A DNA stretch of 64,000 nt from Agelas oroides (Eukaryota > Porifera > Demospongiae > Agelasida > Agelasidae), in contig OX422199.1 in assembly GCA_949130485.1 (NCBI GenBank), forward strand, positions 7,102,402-7,166,401, in the 5' to 3' direction. The position numbers and the translations under genes were made by a program. Below are positions 26,001 to 35,700 of the stretch, one piece after another (the first letter of the stretch is position 1; every line of letters begins with the position of its first letter). The notes beneath the pieces are model-generated. The model saw only the letters and a list, made by a program, of their open reading frames with translations, did no database searches and was not told the origin of the DNA.

Positions 26001-26782
26001 TCCTGTTGAAATCTTCCCCCCCCCCCCCCAAAAAAAAAAAAATGTAATACTATACTGATTCACGTATGCGTAGGAACGGAGGGCCGAGCGCGCGAAGGCG
26101 GAGATATGTTCCCGTGTCGCTACCTTTTAACCTGCAGCACAGGCTGAGCAGCGGCGTCGTTCAAATCTGATGTACCCGGAGTGTGGACTCGAAAATGTGT
26201 AGCCGCCCAATCACATGAAATGCGAGGTTTTTAATATGCTTAGCTTTGCTTGCGCGCATTTGTCCAGCTGCCAATCTGCAATCACTATTCTAGTGGCTGT
26301 TATGGCACAAAAAATGGCCTCAGAAGCGATCTTAGAGCAAAAAAATTTCCTAGGGGTCCGATCAGGCCCCGAGACCCACCTTCAGCTAGCTGCTGCGTGC
26401 TTACGCCCCATGCAACATTACTCAGTCTCTCCAATCTGAAGTATCTTCCTACGCCACTGATGAACGGAAAAGAAAGAAACTAGTACGCTACAATCCCAAT
26501 GTCTGGACCCCCTTGAATCCCTACGTACTGAACCCCTTATACGGTATCCATTGAATGTCAGCATTTATATGTAACGTACATGATGGCCGTAACAGACTCT
26601 TGCAATATATACACAGATCAGTTATAAGGCTGAAATAATCACGAGCCAAGCTGCATAACTATTGTACGCTTGGCCTTACCCGGACTGTCACCAACGGTAC
26701 AGTTAGAGTTGTAATCGCCAACCGCGGGAGCAGGAGCAAGAAGCAGTACAAAACTCCAAAGGAAGACCAGCTGCTTCGTCAT
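13069..26782 (-). CDS. Gene A: single-pass EGF-repeat receptor with long tyrosine-rich tail (15 exons, 893 aa)
   Basis: Exons on the minus strand: 26680-26782, 25358-25509, 23813-24017, nine EGF exons (23544-23663, 23345-23467, 23110-23235, 22906-23028, 22321-22443, 22095-22220, 21879-22004, 21663-21788, 21101-21223), 20566-20677, 15447-15477, 13069-14031. All have GT-AG borders and phases close, giving 2682 nt. Domains: signal peptide (1 to about 22), unrecognised Cys-containing domain (about 34-153), nine calcium-binding-type EGF domains (about 154-525), one membrane helix (about 526-552), cytoplasmic tail (about 553-893). It is probably a plasma-membrane receptor or adhesion molecule; ligand unknown. 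The tail carries repeated SGY motifs, which suggests tyrosine phosphorylation and SH2 docking (inference). The join across the 5-kb intron 20565-15478 rests on phase and on homology with gene B. Confidence 0.8.
14510..15000 (-). pseudogene. Penelope-like reverse transcriptase remnant in a gene A intron
   Basis: On the minus strand, degenerate frames contain RLPGF, stop, [11 protein letters not shown] (about 14985-14910), then [17 protein letters not shown] (about 14735-14685) and, after a frameshift, [19 protein letters not shown] (about 14583-14525). KLHKxPYG, FDFxxLYTxxPH and GIPMGTxCAP in this order are hallmarks of reverse transcriptases of Penelope-like and related elements (from memory of the family). 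Multiple stops show a dead copy. Confidence 0.65.
15447..15477 (-). CDS. Gene A 31-nt microexon
   Basis: It lies between a TTACAG acceptor and a GTAAGT donor, completes Met from the previous exon and encodes [10 protein letters not shown]. It aligns with the start of the last exon of gene B ([12 protein letters not shown] at 32255). Its size and the 5-kb upstream intron make it easy for gene predictors to miss. Confidence 0.65.
16108..16510. mobile_element. MULE-like foldback MITE with perfect 9-bp duplication
   Basis: The ends are TAGCCTCGTTCCCAGGC and its inverse GCCTGGGAACGAGGCTA, extending to inverted arms of about 130 bp that include GAAGGCCTGGGAGAAAGAGT. The 9-bp target duplication CACTTTCCC is at 16099-16107 and 16511-16519. 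It sits in the 5-kb intron of gene A. Confidence 0.9.
16960..19531. mobile_element. Large foldback element with inverted arms of about 560 bp
   Basis: The left arm 16960-17518 and right arm 18972-19531 are reverse complements with only scattered mismatches, for example CATGTCAAATCAACACAAAA at the left outer end against TTTTGTGTTGATTTGACATG at the right. The 1.45-kb spacer has no long open frame. It lies in the intron of gene A between the membrane exon and the microexon, so the transcript could form a very long hairpin. The family is not recognised. Confidence 0.85.
19745..19830. repeat. Two-copy tandem repeat, about 43 bp
   Basis: AGCTTAACTGTAACTAGCTA and the following GCTACCATGCAGTAACACAAT occur twice in tandem. 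Confidence 0.8.
20566..20677 (-). CDS. Gene A transmembrane exon
   Basis: From the acceptor TTATACCAG this exon encodes [20 protein letters not shown] then [17 protein letters not shown]: a helix followed by a basic stop-transfer segment. The donor is AT|GTAGGT in phase 2. If unspliced, the frame reads ATG TAG and ends at once. Length (112 nt) and phase equal the gene B exon 32639-32750. Confidence 0.75.
20745..21010. repeat. Dispersed MITE-like repeat, copy 3
   Basis: Contains CAGAGGAGTATAACGGGTCA and, inverted at the far side, CATAATATACTCCGCTAC and ATAGGTAGTATATCCAA, as in the copies at 3030-3240 and 6930-7040. It lies in the intron between the last EGF exon and the membrane exon of gene A. 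Confidence 0.55.
21101..23663 (-). CDS. Gene A EGF block: nine EGF exons
   Basis: Nine exons of 120-126 nt, all phase 1-1, each encoding one EGF domain with six Cys and the D-(I/V/T)-(D/N)-E-C calcium-binding start. Three subtypes alternate: one ending [10 protein letters not shown], one ending [10 protein letters not shown], and one (22321-22443) ending [13 protein letters not shown]. Exons 22095-22220, 21879-22004 and 21663-21788 and their 90-bp introns are near-identical 216-bp tandem duplicates. Confidence 0.85.
23813..24017 (-). CDS. Gene A exon 3: N-terminal extracellular domain, part 2
   Basis: Starts [20 protein letters not shown], contains [20 protein letters not shown] and ends SPASCIT before a GTAACT donor, phase 0 to 1. 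The counterpart in B is 35213-35441, which has about eight more residues in the middle. A CA-rich tract begins within about 25 nt of the donor on the transcribed strand. Confidence 0.75.
24774..25022. mobile_element. Degenerate TAGCC-ended MITE in gene A intron 2
   Basis: The left end is TAGCCGCAGGCCTTC with GTATTTGATCACTTC, as in the element at 16108. The right end is GAAGGCCTGCGAGAGAGCTA. No clean target duplication remains. Confidence 0.5.
25358..25509 (-). CDS. Gene A exon 2: N-terminal extracellular domain, part 1
   Basis: Reads [20 protein letters not shown] and onward to [13 protein letters not shown], between a TAG acceptor and a GTGAG donor, phase 1 to 0. The counterpart in gene B is 35809-35969. 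The two Cys, SNDSAAV and RIDYIC are conserved. I do not recognise the domain family. Confidence 0.75.
26680..26782 (-). CDS. Gene A exon 1: signal peptide
   Basis: The ATG at 26782 opens [20 protein letters not shown], a clear signal peptide, then [14 protein letters not shown] and a GTAAG donor at 26679 in phase 1. The paralogous exons at 36195-36309 and 1624-1738 start at the same point, which supports the start codon. Confidence 0.8.
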
Positions 26783-26795
26783 GGCTGCAACTGAG

Positions 26796-26864
26796 TGAAT
26801 TGATTACAGTGCAAGTGAATCGATTACAGTGCAAGTGAATCATAATTATTATTTACCGGAAACG
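26796..26864 (-). promoter_or_regulatory. Gene A proximal promoter: 20-bp duplication and CGTTTCCG motif
   Basis: A 20-bp unit (GTGAATYGATTACAGTGCAA) occurs twice in tandem just upstream of the ATG at 26782, followed by an AT-rich stretch and the octamer CGGAAACG (plus reading) at 26857-26864, which is shared with the gene B and gene C upstream regions. Confidence 0.4.
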
Positions 26865-28009
26865 AAAACCCGCCCCACGCGCGCACGCGCACTCGACAGG
26901 GACACAATCATCGTAGTATAGACCACTCAGCTTCACTAGCCACAAAAACAGCTGCATTGTCTGCACGTGTATTAGAACACGCTGACTATATATCATACTT
27001 TACAAAATGTGATGTAATATCTGCTGGTTCCTACCTCTGGTCTTGAAGAACTGCCTTTTTGACGGCAAGAACACCTACATTAGCTTACTTACTGAGACCC
27101 CTCTGTTTGCTGATTAGAGCAATAGTATACATCATTAACAGCAAATTGTACTCCACTATCTATGGTATACCTATACTTGACCATGCAGCCATGAGATTTT
27201 GTGGCAAAGATCGTCTTTCTCACCTGGAGTCTTACACATTTAGCCAGACTTCATCACATAGCCTGTTCCATGCCATTCTACATCCGGGAATGATTGCCTC
27301 AAGGTAAGTGGCCTGCACGCTGGTGTCAGAATAATGGCATCTCACCACGACCACGACCACGACCACAACGTTGTAGCTAGGCAACAACTGGCTATGTGCC
27401 CAGGAATGTCATTATAGTTACGCAATCGTCCCATCCCACCATTGTGTAGGAGTTCTACATCTAGTAAGGGATCTGCGCGCTGTAAAAAGGATGGAAGAGG
27501 TATACAGACCGCCTTCCAGTGTTTATACCTGGGCAGCCTGGACCTGTAGTCTAATAACCTAGGCTCCATGCTGTTTCAGCATTCTGATAACATGCCCTGT
27601 TTTCATCTCAAAACATTTTTGCTATAATATTTATATATATATATGCTGCCCTTAACTTTGATTGGTGTGTGTACTATGCATCCTACATACTACAAGCATA
27701 TCTGTTTGTTACTACTTGCTCCGGCATGTAATGATCATAATGCTTCAGTTAACAGTGAAACCCTATCCACCCTTGGGACCAATAATATGCGTCATGATAA
27801 CGAGCCAGTAAATCTTCATATATAGGTTCTCAGCACAATATTTGTGAAGCCTGCATGGACTCTGTCAAGTGTCCATATTAACCAAACTTTGGTTTTGAGG
27901 TGTCAGCTCACTAGTCAGTAGTTATGAGGTGCACTTGGCTGCTGTAGTGTATTTGATTTTACTCCACACAAGGTCAATACATACATTACAAGCACACTGC
28001 ATACTGCAA

Positions 28010-29160
28010 TCAGAGCAATCAGAGCAATTAACTGAAATAATGAGCCTAATTATTGGACAAGTGTACAAGTACATAAGTACAAATTAAGCAGCTTTCTGGT
28101 GGTTTGCTGAAGCATTTCTGGTATTGGGAGTACAGCAGATTGCAAAAGTCTTGCAACACGCAAGCAGAACAGTGGAAAACCACAATTGATTTACCGCATA
28201 TGAATCTGATTATCTTTCCCGCCTCAGCATGCCCTTTCTCTCTGTTCAAGCACAGTAAATCAATTGTGGTTTTCCACTGTTCAGCTTGCTTGTTGCAAGA
28301 CTTTTGCAATCTGCTGTACATTGTAGTAACTTCCATAGTAAGTTCCACTTACCAAAAAAGCCACATGAAGTTTGGTAAGTGGAAGTTACTATGGAAGTGC
28401 CTACCATAACACAATAAGGCATGTGTTAATTGGGGCGAGCCTGGGCGAGCCCCACACTAGCGTGACTGCATTGCGCACGTGCGTGTGTATGCTTGCTTGC
28501 TTGCTTGTTTGCGGCCATATACCGTAAATTTTAAATGAGCGCATTTAAATATTTCACAAAGACTGAGCACAGCTGTTTCCCACAAATTGCTTTACAAGCA
28601 CAAAATTCTTTGAATTAGCATAGGAAAGACAGTCACGCAATTGTAGTAACCAAATAATTTGCTAAAGTTGCAATTTTGTTTTTATAGTGCTATTGTACAT
28701 TATATAGCTGAGTGAACACTGTAGCAAAACTGGCCCGCCTCGTTGCTGCATGTGTTTTCGTATTCACTGCTGATTGTCTACGTCATACTGTCTAGATGGC
28801 AGAGGAAGTTAGTAACAGCATGTGTCACGAATTTCCACAAAATCCAAGAAATGGAACATTTTATACCGAGTGGAATGTAACATTCCAAGCATAGTACTAA
28901 ACATGTTATATATCTGATCCAGCACAGTGTTTAATATAGTATGCTCTGGCTGTCAACTGCACACATTAGTAAACCGATGACATACAACAAGTATATCAAG
29001 ATATTGCTGGAGAGCTTCGAAGACAGAAAGGATGCAGTTTAATACCATGCAGGTATATCAAAGCATGCCACTCTGACAACTACAGCATGTCCTATATGAA
29101 ACAGTCAGACTGGGCTGCTTGCAAACAAAGACTTGTCAACGTCAGAGAGCTTTAATGTCA
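28010..29160. repeat. Duplicated intergenic block, copy 1
   Basis: Segments at 28010-28150, 28326-28410 and 28825-29160 recur in the same order at 30530-30695, 30690-30800 and 31480-31840, with indels. A marker is TTGCTGGAGAGCTTCGAAGA at about 29003 and 31663. It also contains an inverted repeat (28126-28200 against 28250-28320, GCAGATTGCAAAAGTCTTGC). No gene is supported in 26865-32143 apart from the LINE fragment. Confidence 0.7.
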
Positions 29161-29547
29161 CTGCACACTGCAAACTACAAATTGGTTGATTTAACCACAG
29201 AGTGCAATGTTTATACCTGGGCAGCCTGGACCTGTAGTCTAATATCCTAGGCTCCATGCTGTTTCAGCATTCTGATGACATATAAGTAAAGGTATTTTAG
29301 CCCTGTTTTCATCACCTGCTTCACTTGCCACAAATACAGCTGCATTGTCTGATAGTCAATCCTCTAACCGGTGAGAGTTTGTTTGTATTTGTACCTGGTC
29401 ATATCTGTATAGTTATAGTTATATAGTTATATATCAAAAATCTGATGTAATATCCTACCTCTAAAGTGTGTGATCCTTGAGGTGGTGTATTGAGCTCTGG
29501 TCTTGAATAACTGCCTTTTTGACGGAAAGAACAACACCTACATTAGC

Positions 29548-30520
29548 TTACTAATGTCAGTCTCTCCATCAATACTTGCCTTATTCTTTATGCAGACGAC
29601 ATTCTGGTCTACAAGCCCATAAGGTGTTACCTGGACAGAGTGGCACTGCAAAACAATGCCCAACATCATTGTTGACTGGATTGATTTCACTGGACTCAGG
29701 CTTAACCCCACAAAACAAAGCTAATGGTACTTTCTAGAAGATCCCATCCCACTCAACTCCAAATCACTGTGGCCAGCTCCATAGTTACACAAGTCACCTC
29801 CATCAAATACCTTGGAGTGACAGTGACCTCAAACCTATCCTGGTCTGCACACATAGACAACACGTGTGTCAAGGCCAGGAAACAGTTGGGCCGGCTGTAT
29901 TGCCATTTCCACCCTGCTGGCAGGAGGGCTCTGTCCAGACTGTACAAATCCACTGTCTTGCCCCTGTTAGACTACTGTGCCTGTGTGTGGGACCCACATC
30001 AGGTTGCCAAGATCCAAAAACTGGAGGCAGTTCAGAGATTCGCTGCCAAGTTGGCCACTGGCCTCTGGTCATCAGGCTGTCAGGACCCAATCCAACTCAT
30101 GAACTGGCCCCCCCTTGCTACACGTCAAAAGAGGCAGAAGCTGCTGCTATGTAGACGCATCCTCCTAGGAGGATCCATTATACCGTCTTCAATTTTCACG
30201 CCTCATCCCCATCATTCTCCAAGGCTCCATCACTGTATGGCACTACACCGTCCCAATACAAGAACTTCAGCCCACCTACACTCATTTTTCCCTAGCACTG
30301 GGAAACTGTTGAACAAATTGCCGTCCGAACTTATATCCATCCGTACCCAAGCAACTTTTAAGTCCTGGCTCTTAATTTCTGTTTTGCATGTAATTACCTA
30401 TCATTTGCTCTGTGTACATGTTCCTGTTGCCTTATCCTTTATTTTTCGAAGACTGTCTTACTAGCCCATGTGTGCTAATAGTCTCTCCATATGCCTTGGC
30501 ATTAAACATGTTTAAAGAAA
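29548..30520 (+). mobile_element. 5'-truncated LINE, reverse transcriptase 3' part
   Basis: Contains LILYADDILVYKP (YADD at 29589-29600) and, after stops and a frameshift, an open frame 29724-30464 with SIKYLGVTVTSNLSWSAHI, LDYCACVWDP and TATFKSW-like C-terminal features of CR1/Jockey/I-type LINEs. It lies between the two copies of a duplicated block. It is inactive. Confidence 0.85.
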
Positions 30521-30529
30521 AAAAAGTAT

Positions 30530-31840
30530 TGGACAGAGCAATCAGAGCAATTAATTATTACCCTAATTATTGGACAAGTGTACAAGTACATATCATGTTA
30601 TCAGTACAAATTAAGCAGCTGGAGCCATGAGGATTTGTGGCACACCAAAACTTTCTGCATGGTGGTTTGCTGAAGCATTTCTGGTATTGGGAGTAGTAAC
30701 TTCCATAGTAACTTCCACTTACCAAAAAAGCCACATGAAGCCTTCATGTGGCTTTTTTGGTAAGTGGAAGTTACTATGGAAGTGTTGTACAATAACACAA
30801 TACCATAAATGGCATGTGTTAATATGGTATCTAGGCAACATAGATAGGCTTGAGCAGGTTTTGCCTGGCAAAGTGTATCCTGCTAAAAAGACTTCTAACG
30901 GAAGAAAGGTCTCAATTACAGCATGCCTGGAAATCCTAGTACCCAGCTCTCCAGGGCATGAAGCAGTTGAATGTTTCATGTGGGAAGGAACAGTTCAACA
31001 AATTTTACCCAGCAACAATGTGGGCCTATACCCAAGAAACTTCTAACCGAAAGAAAGATCTCATTTACCATCCTGCAAGACTAGCTGTTGCTGTCCCGCA
31101 AATTGTGTTCAAAAATGGCTGTGTGTACGACGTTTAGCTGGGACACCTGTAATGCATTGGACTCGTTTTACAGCCTAGCCTAGTGCCCCTTCAAATTATC
31201 CATGACCTTCTGTTTACTAATTTTATTGCTTGCCCACCATCAAAGTCCCGTTCCATGATGGCATGTATGTGGGTTAGCTCAAATAATATGTATACTGTAC
31301 TGCAATGTAAATTGTGATAGATACTTCTATTTGTTGGATGTTGCTTAGCAACCAAATCTTTGAACTTGAATAACACGAAGTGGAATGGGTGGGGGTGATA
31401 ATGGGTGTGGCAGTGAGTTGCTAGGGGTAGCATCCAACAAATGAGTTACATTCCCCAGGGGGAGTTGCAAGTGTATTTGCAAGTGTATTTCCCACAAAAT
31501 CCAAGAAATAGAACATTTTATACTGCTGCCGTCCGAGTGGAATGTAACATTCCAAACATAGTACTAAACATGTTAACTGATCCAGCACAGTGTTTTACTA
31601 TAATATGCTCTGGCTGTCAATTGCACACACTAGTAAACCAATGACATACAACAGGTGTATCAAGATATTGCTGGAGAGCTTCGAAGACAGAAATGATGCA
31701 GTTTAGGACAGGTATATCAAAACATGCCACTCTGACAACTACAGCATGTCCTATATGAAACAGTCAGACTGGGCTCAGTGGGCTGCTTGCAAACAAAGAC
31801 TTATCAATGTCAGAGAGCTTTAGCACTTTAATGTCACTGG
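30530..31840. repeat. Duplicated intergenic block, copy 2
   Basis: Second copy of the 28010-29160 block, lying just downstream of gene B. It contains the perfect palindrome at 30699-30783. Confidence 0.7.
30699..30783. repeat. Perfect 42-bp-arm palindrome with 1-bp centre
   Basis: Left arm 30699-30740 begins ACTTCCATAGTAACTTCCAC and ends GCCACATGAAG; right arm 30742-30783 is its exact reverse complement; the centre is one C. An imperfect relative with a spacer is at about 28331-28400. Confidence 0.9.
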
Positions 31841-31884
31841 GTGGCTTTGAGAATATCTATGTAGCACTCAAACAAAGTCACCAA

Positions 31885-31890
31885 TTTATT
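31885..31890 (-). terminator. Candidate poly(A) signal of gene B
   Basis: AATAAA on the minus strand, about 255 nt beyond the stop codon of gene B. Candidate only. Confidence 0.35.
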
Positions 31891-32143
31891 CCTTTACACT
31901 CTGCGAACACATGTAATAGCTAAATGAGATATTGGCACATAGGACAATCTCCTCTTTCCACTGCAGGGCAAGCAGTTTTTTGTAGCATTTTCACTATAGC
32001 AACAACATATATACATATACAACAACTTTTATCATTTTCGTGTCAACATGTAAAAACCATGTACAACTGCAGAATTGAGACTATTTTCACAGAAAATAGT
32101 GCTATTATGAAGAACATTATTACATGAGTATGACATGGCTTGT

Positions 32144-32750
32144 CTAGGGCTGTGATTTATCAATAAAGACTTTCATGTCCAGTTTAGACAACATGTCTGG
32201 CTCTTCAACTGGTAGACTATCTTTCGAGTTACGAAACTTCTTGTGAAATTCTGACCTGGAATTGAGAGTAAACAGTTTGACAGTCAATGATGCATATTAT
32301 TGCCCTACATGGTATGATAATTGCATAGTTGACAAGCTCTCTTTTCTTGTTATGAATATTTATAACATGTTAGTCCTTGGTTGACTGGTTAATCATAATA
32401 TTCTCCACTTCACCCTTGTTTCTGTGGTAACAGGTGGGTATTAGTTCCATATACAGACAGGAAGTTGTAGAGTTCCATATACCACAGGAAGTTGTAAAAA
32501 TGATGTTTCCTAGCTGCATTGTTGTGCTAGTATATCTCTGGTGCTAAGAGCAGATACAAACCCTACCATGCTACAAGATAACCTTCTGATAGCTTATTGT
32601 ATACGTATTGTATTAATGGAAGAGGCGCAGCAACCTACATTGTAGCATCTTCCCTCCTGTGGTTGTACACAACACAGATGACCACACACAGCAGAACAAT
32701 GACGATTATCAGCACACCAGTAATTACAAACATGGCTGGGAGTATCAGAC
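32144..32750 (-). CDS. Gene B transmembrane exon and short-tail exon
   Basis: Exon 32639-32750 encodes [37 protein letters not shown] and ends with an AT|GTAGGT donor. Exon 32144-32255 encodes [36 protein letters not shown] and a TAG stop. There are no Tyr residues in the last exon, unlike gene A. Confidence 0.75.
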
Positions 32751-35700
32751 CTGGTATAATGAAGGCAGTCATGATTAACAACAGCATTGTCATAGCATTG
32801 TCATATGTAAACAGCATCAATTAAAAATATTGTTTTCTGGTTATCACAAAACTAGAGGCTTTACACACGGCTCATATGCAGAGTGATGTGTATCATGTAC
32901 ACTAACTGAGCTATTATACCTGTACAGTCTCTGCTGTCTCCAATGTAGCCTAGATAGCAGGAGCAGGCAAAACTTCCCTCGGTGTTAATGCACTGTGCAC
33001 TCTTATGACAGTTGTTCAAGCCATCACTCTTACACTCGTCAATATCTGCATGACAAAGGAAATAGTCAATGTCTCCATAGCTACAATTGTATGTCAATCC
33101 ATTCATAAGTTGTTTACCTGTGCAGTTGAATCCATCTCCTTCAAAGCCTCCACTGCATGTGCACTTGAAGCTACCAATGGTGTCAGTGCAGTTGGCATTG
33201 ACATGACATGTATGCATTTCCAATTCACACTCATTGATACCTGCAGGTTGAATGTATAGGATATTATATAAGTAGTGACTACACATAAGGCCACACAAAC
33301 TTATTTTCCTGTTTCTGGTCCTTACAAATGACCAGGCCACCAGGCCTTTTTCGTTGTTGTTGAAAAACCAAAGTGGAAAGAAAATAATGTACAAACAACA
33401 AAATAATGTACAAACAACAAAATGGTGTACAAACAACAAAATAATGTACAAACAACAAAATAATGTACAAACAACAAAATGGTGTACAAACAACAAAATA
33501 ATGTACAAACAACAAAATGGTGTACAAACAACAAAATGGTGTACAAACAACAAAATGCATCTTGCAGGGTGAGGTCTGGGCACTAACACACTTGTGCATC
33601 TAAACAGCCAAAGTGTATATGTGTAGTGGCATATGAGAACTACATTACACTAAAATTTTAACGTTCAACTTTCCTTGTCATACATCAAACTAGGCTGCAT
33701 ACTAAAACATTTGATGCTGTTAACCTATACTTCATGGAATGTAATATAAGGAAGTTATGAGAGAAAGTTCAAAGTGTATTAACAAATGTGATTATCTCAA
33801 AATTGTTATTTTAGCGCAATGTCATGTTTTCGTATGCCACTACACATATAGAAGCTTGGATGACTGAGTGCAGGTTGTGTAAACATGTATGCTGAGTACA
33901 GATTACATATTTTTGTCAGAGAAAATAGACCCACACACAGACCAGAGAAAGGAAAGTAACTTTGTGCGGCCTAAGTTGTGCGCATGACTTTCCCCTTCAG
34001 AGCATACTTACTTGTGCAAGTGACACCATCTCCAGAGTAGCCAGGCTTACAAGAGCAGGTGAAACTCCCCTCTGTGTTAGTGCACTGTGCATTCTCATGA
34101 CAGTCATTGGAGTCATCACTCTCGCATTCGTTGATGTCTGCATGAAGGCAGAAATGGCTCCTTAAGGTTTCTGTATAGCCTAGTGGGGACTTGCATTATA
34201 TGATGTAATCTCTCCATTATTAACTTACTTGTACAGGCAACACCATCTCCAGAGTAGCCAGGCTTACAAGAGCAGGCGAAACTTCCCACTGTGTTAGTGC
34301 ACTGTGCATTCTCATGACAGTTGTTGGAGTCATCACCCTCACACTCATCAACATCTGCATTACAGTGGAAATGATACTCATCATTCTGTACAGCTGCAAC
34401 TATGTCAGCATGTAAATAAAGCTATAGATGTAGACAATCCATGAACTCTTACCAATGCAGTTCAATCCATTTTCATCCAGCTGGTACCCTGTGTCACAGC
34501 TGCAGAAGAAGCTCCCGATGGTATTAGTACAACTGTGTTCACAGCCTCCATTTGCAGTGTCACATTCATTGATATCTAATAAATTTACACAGCAACAGGA
34601 CATCAAATTTTACTGTAACACGTAAACTGCAAGAGCTCCATTATGACTCTATGAAAAGTAGGGTCCAGTTACATACCTTTGCAATTGAATCCATCTCCTT
34701 CAAAGCCTTCTCCACATGTACAGTTGAAGCTGCCATCAGTGTCAGTACAGTTTGCATTGGAATTGCATGTATGTGTCCTCAATTCACACTCATCAATATC
34801 TGTAAAAATTGGAGGAAATATCATGTTTCAAGTTCACACTCAGGTATTATTGTGTACACAGATACAGTAGTGATTACACTCTTCTACAGCAAAGCGTTTT
34901 TCTTACGTACTCATGCAGTTGACTCCATCTCCAGTGTAGCCAGGATTGCAGGAGCAGGTATAACTCCCCTCTGTGTTTGTGCAGTTTGCATTCTCATGAC
35001 AGTTGTTCAAGTCATCAACCTCGCACTCATTGATATCTGCACAAAACAGAAATGCCTCAAAGTTTCTCCATCTATAATTGTTATATGCACATGCACCAAT
35101 TTGGTCCCACTATAGATACAGCATATAAATTCAACAAAACAATAAAAGTTTTGTGCGTGCATTAATGTGTGTGTGTGTGCTTGTGTGTGTGTGTGTGTAT
35201 GCACGAACTTACCAGTGACACATGAAACAGGAGATACCTTGCCCAGTGGATTAAAGGGTGGACTAGCTCGTCTCTGCTTATAGCAGAGATAAAAAGTGCA
35301 GTTTGTCCCTGGTTGAAGTGACTGTTGCACAGTTGCAATGAATTGCGGGTTATTTTCATCTTTTACATCAAAGAATGTATCCAGGTTGGTAACATTGATT
35401 CTTCTATCTCTGTAGTCTGTTGTCCATGGTGTTCCTCTAATCTGCAGTAACAACATGAGGATACGGACAGTCAATAGAAAATATAACGGGCTAATGCCAA
35501 CTGGCTTTACAAAGTTTAAGTATATCTAATCAGTGAACCTGGAGCATTGGAATTTATCATTTCATACCAGATTTGTTTTGAAGTTGAATTGCTTGCTTCA
35601 TTTCTCTGAAGTACTCATACACACTTCAAATTTTGGCCCAAGTTCAGCCATCTAGTTCAGCCATTTTGGAGCTGCATGCATACTCTGGTAACACCAATGT

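Noticed and set aside
26215..26483. Two overlapping plus-strand frames in gene A intron 1
   Set aside because: They overlap in different frames with no recognisable domain and lie in repeat-like, GC-varied sequence; probably a transposon remnant.
33279..33599. Open frames of repeated Cys/Leu/Phe on the minus strand and KQQN/QTTK on the plus strand
   Set aside because: They arise from the 19-bp minisatellite in an intron of gene B; three units make 19 codons in every frame.
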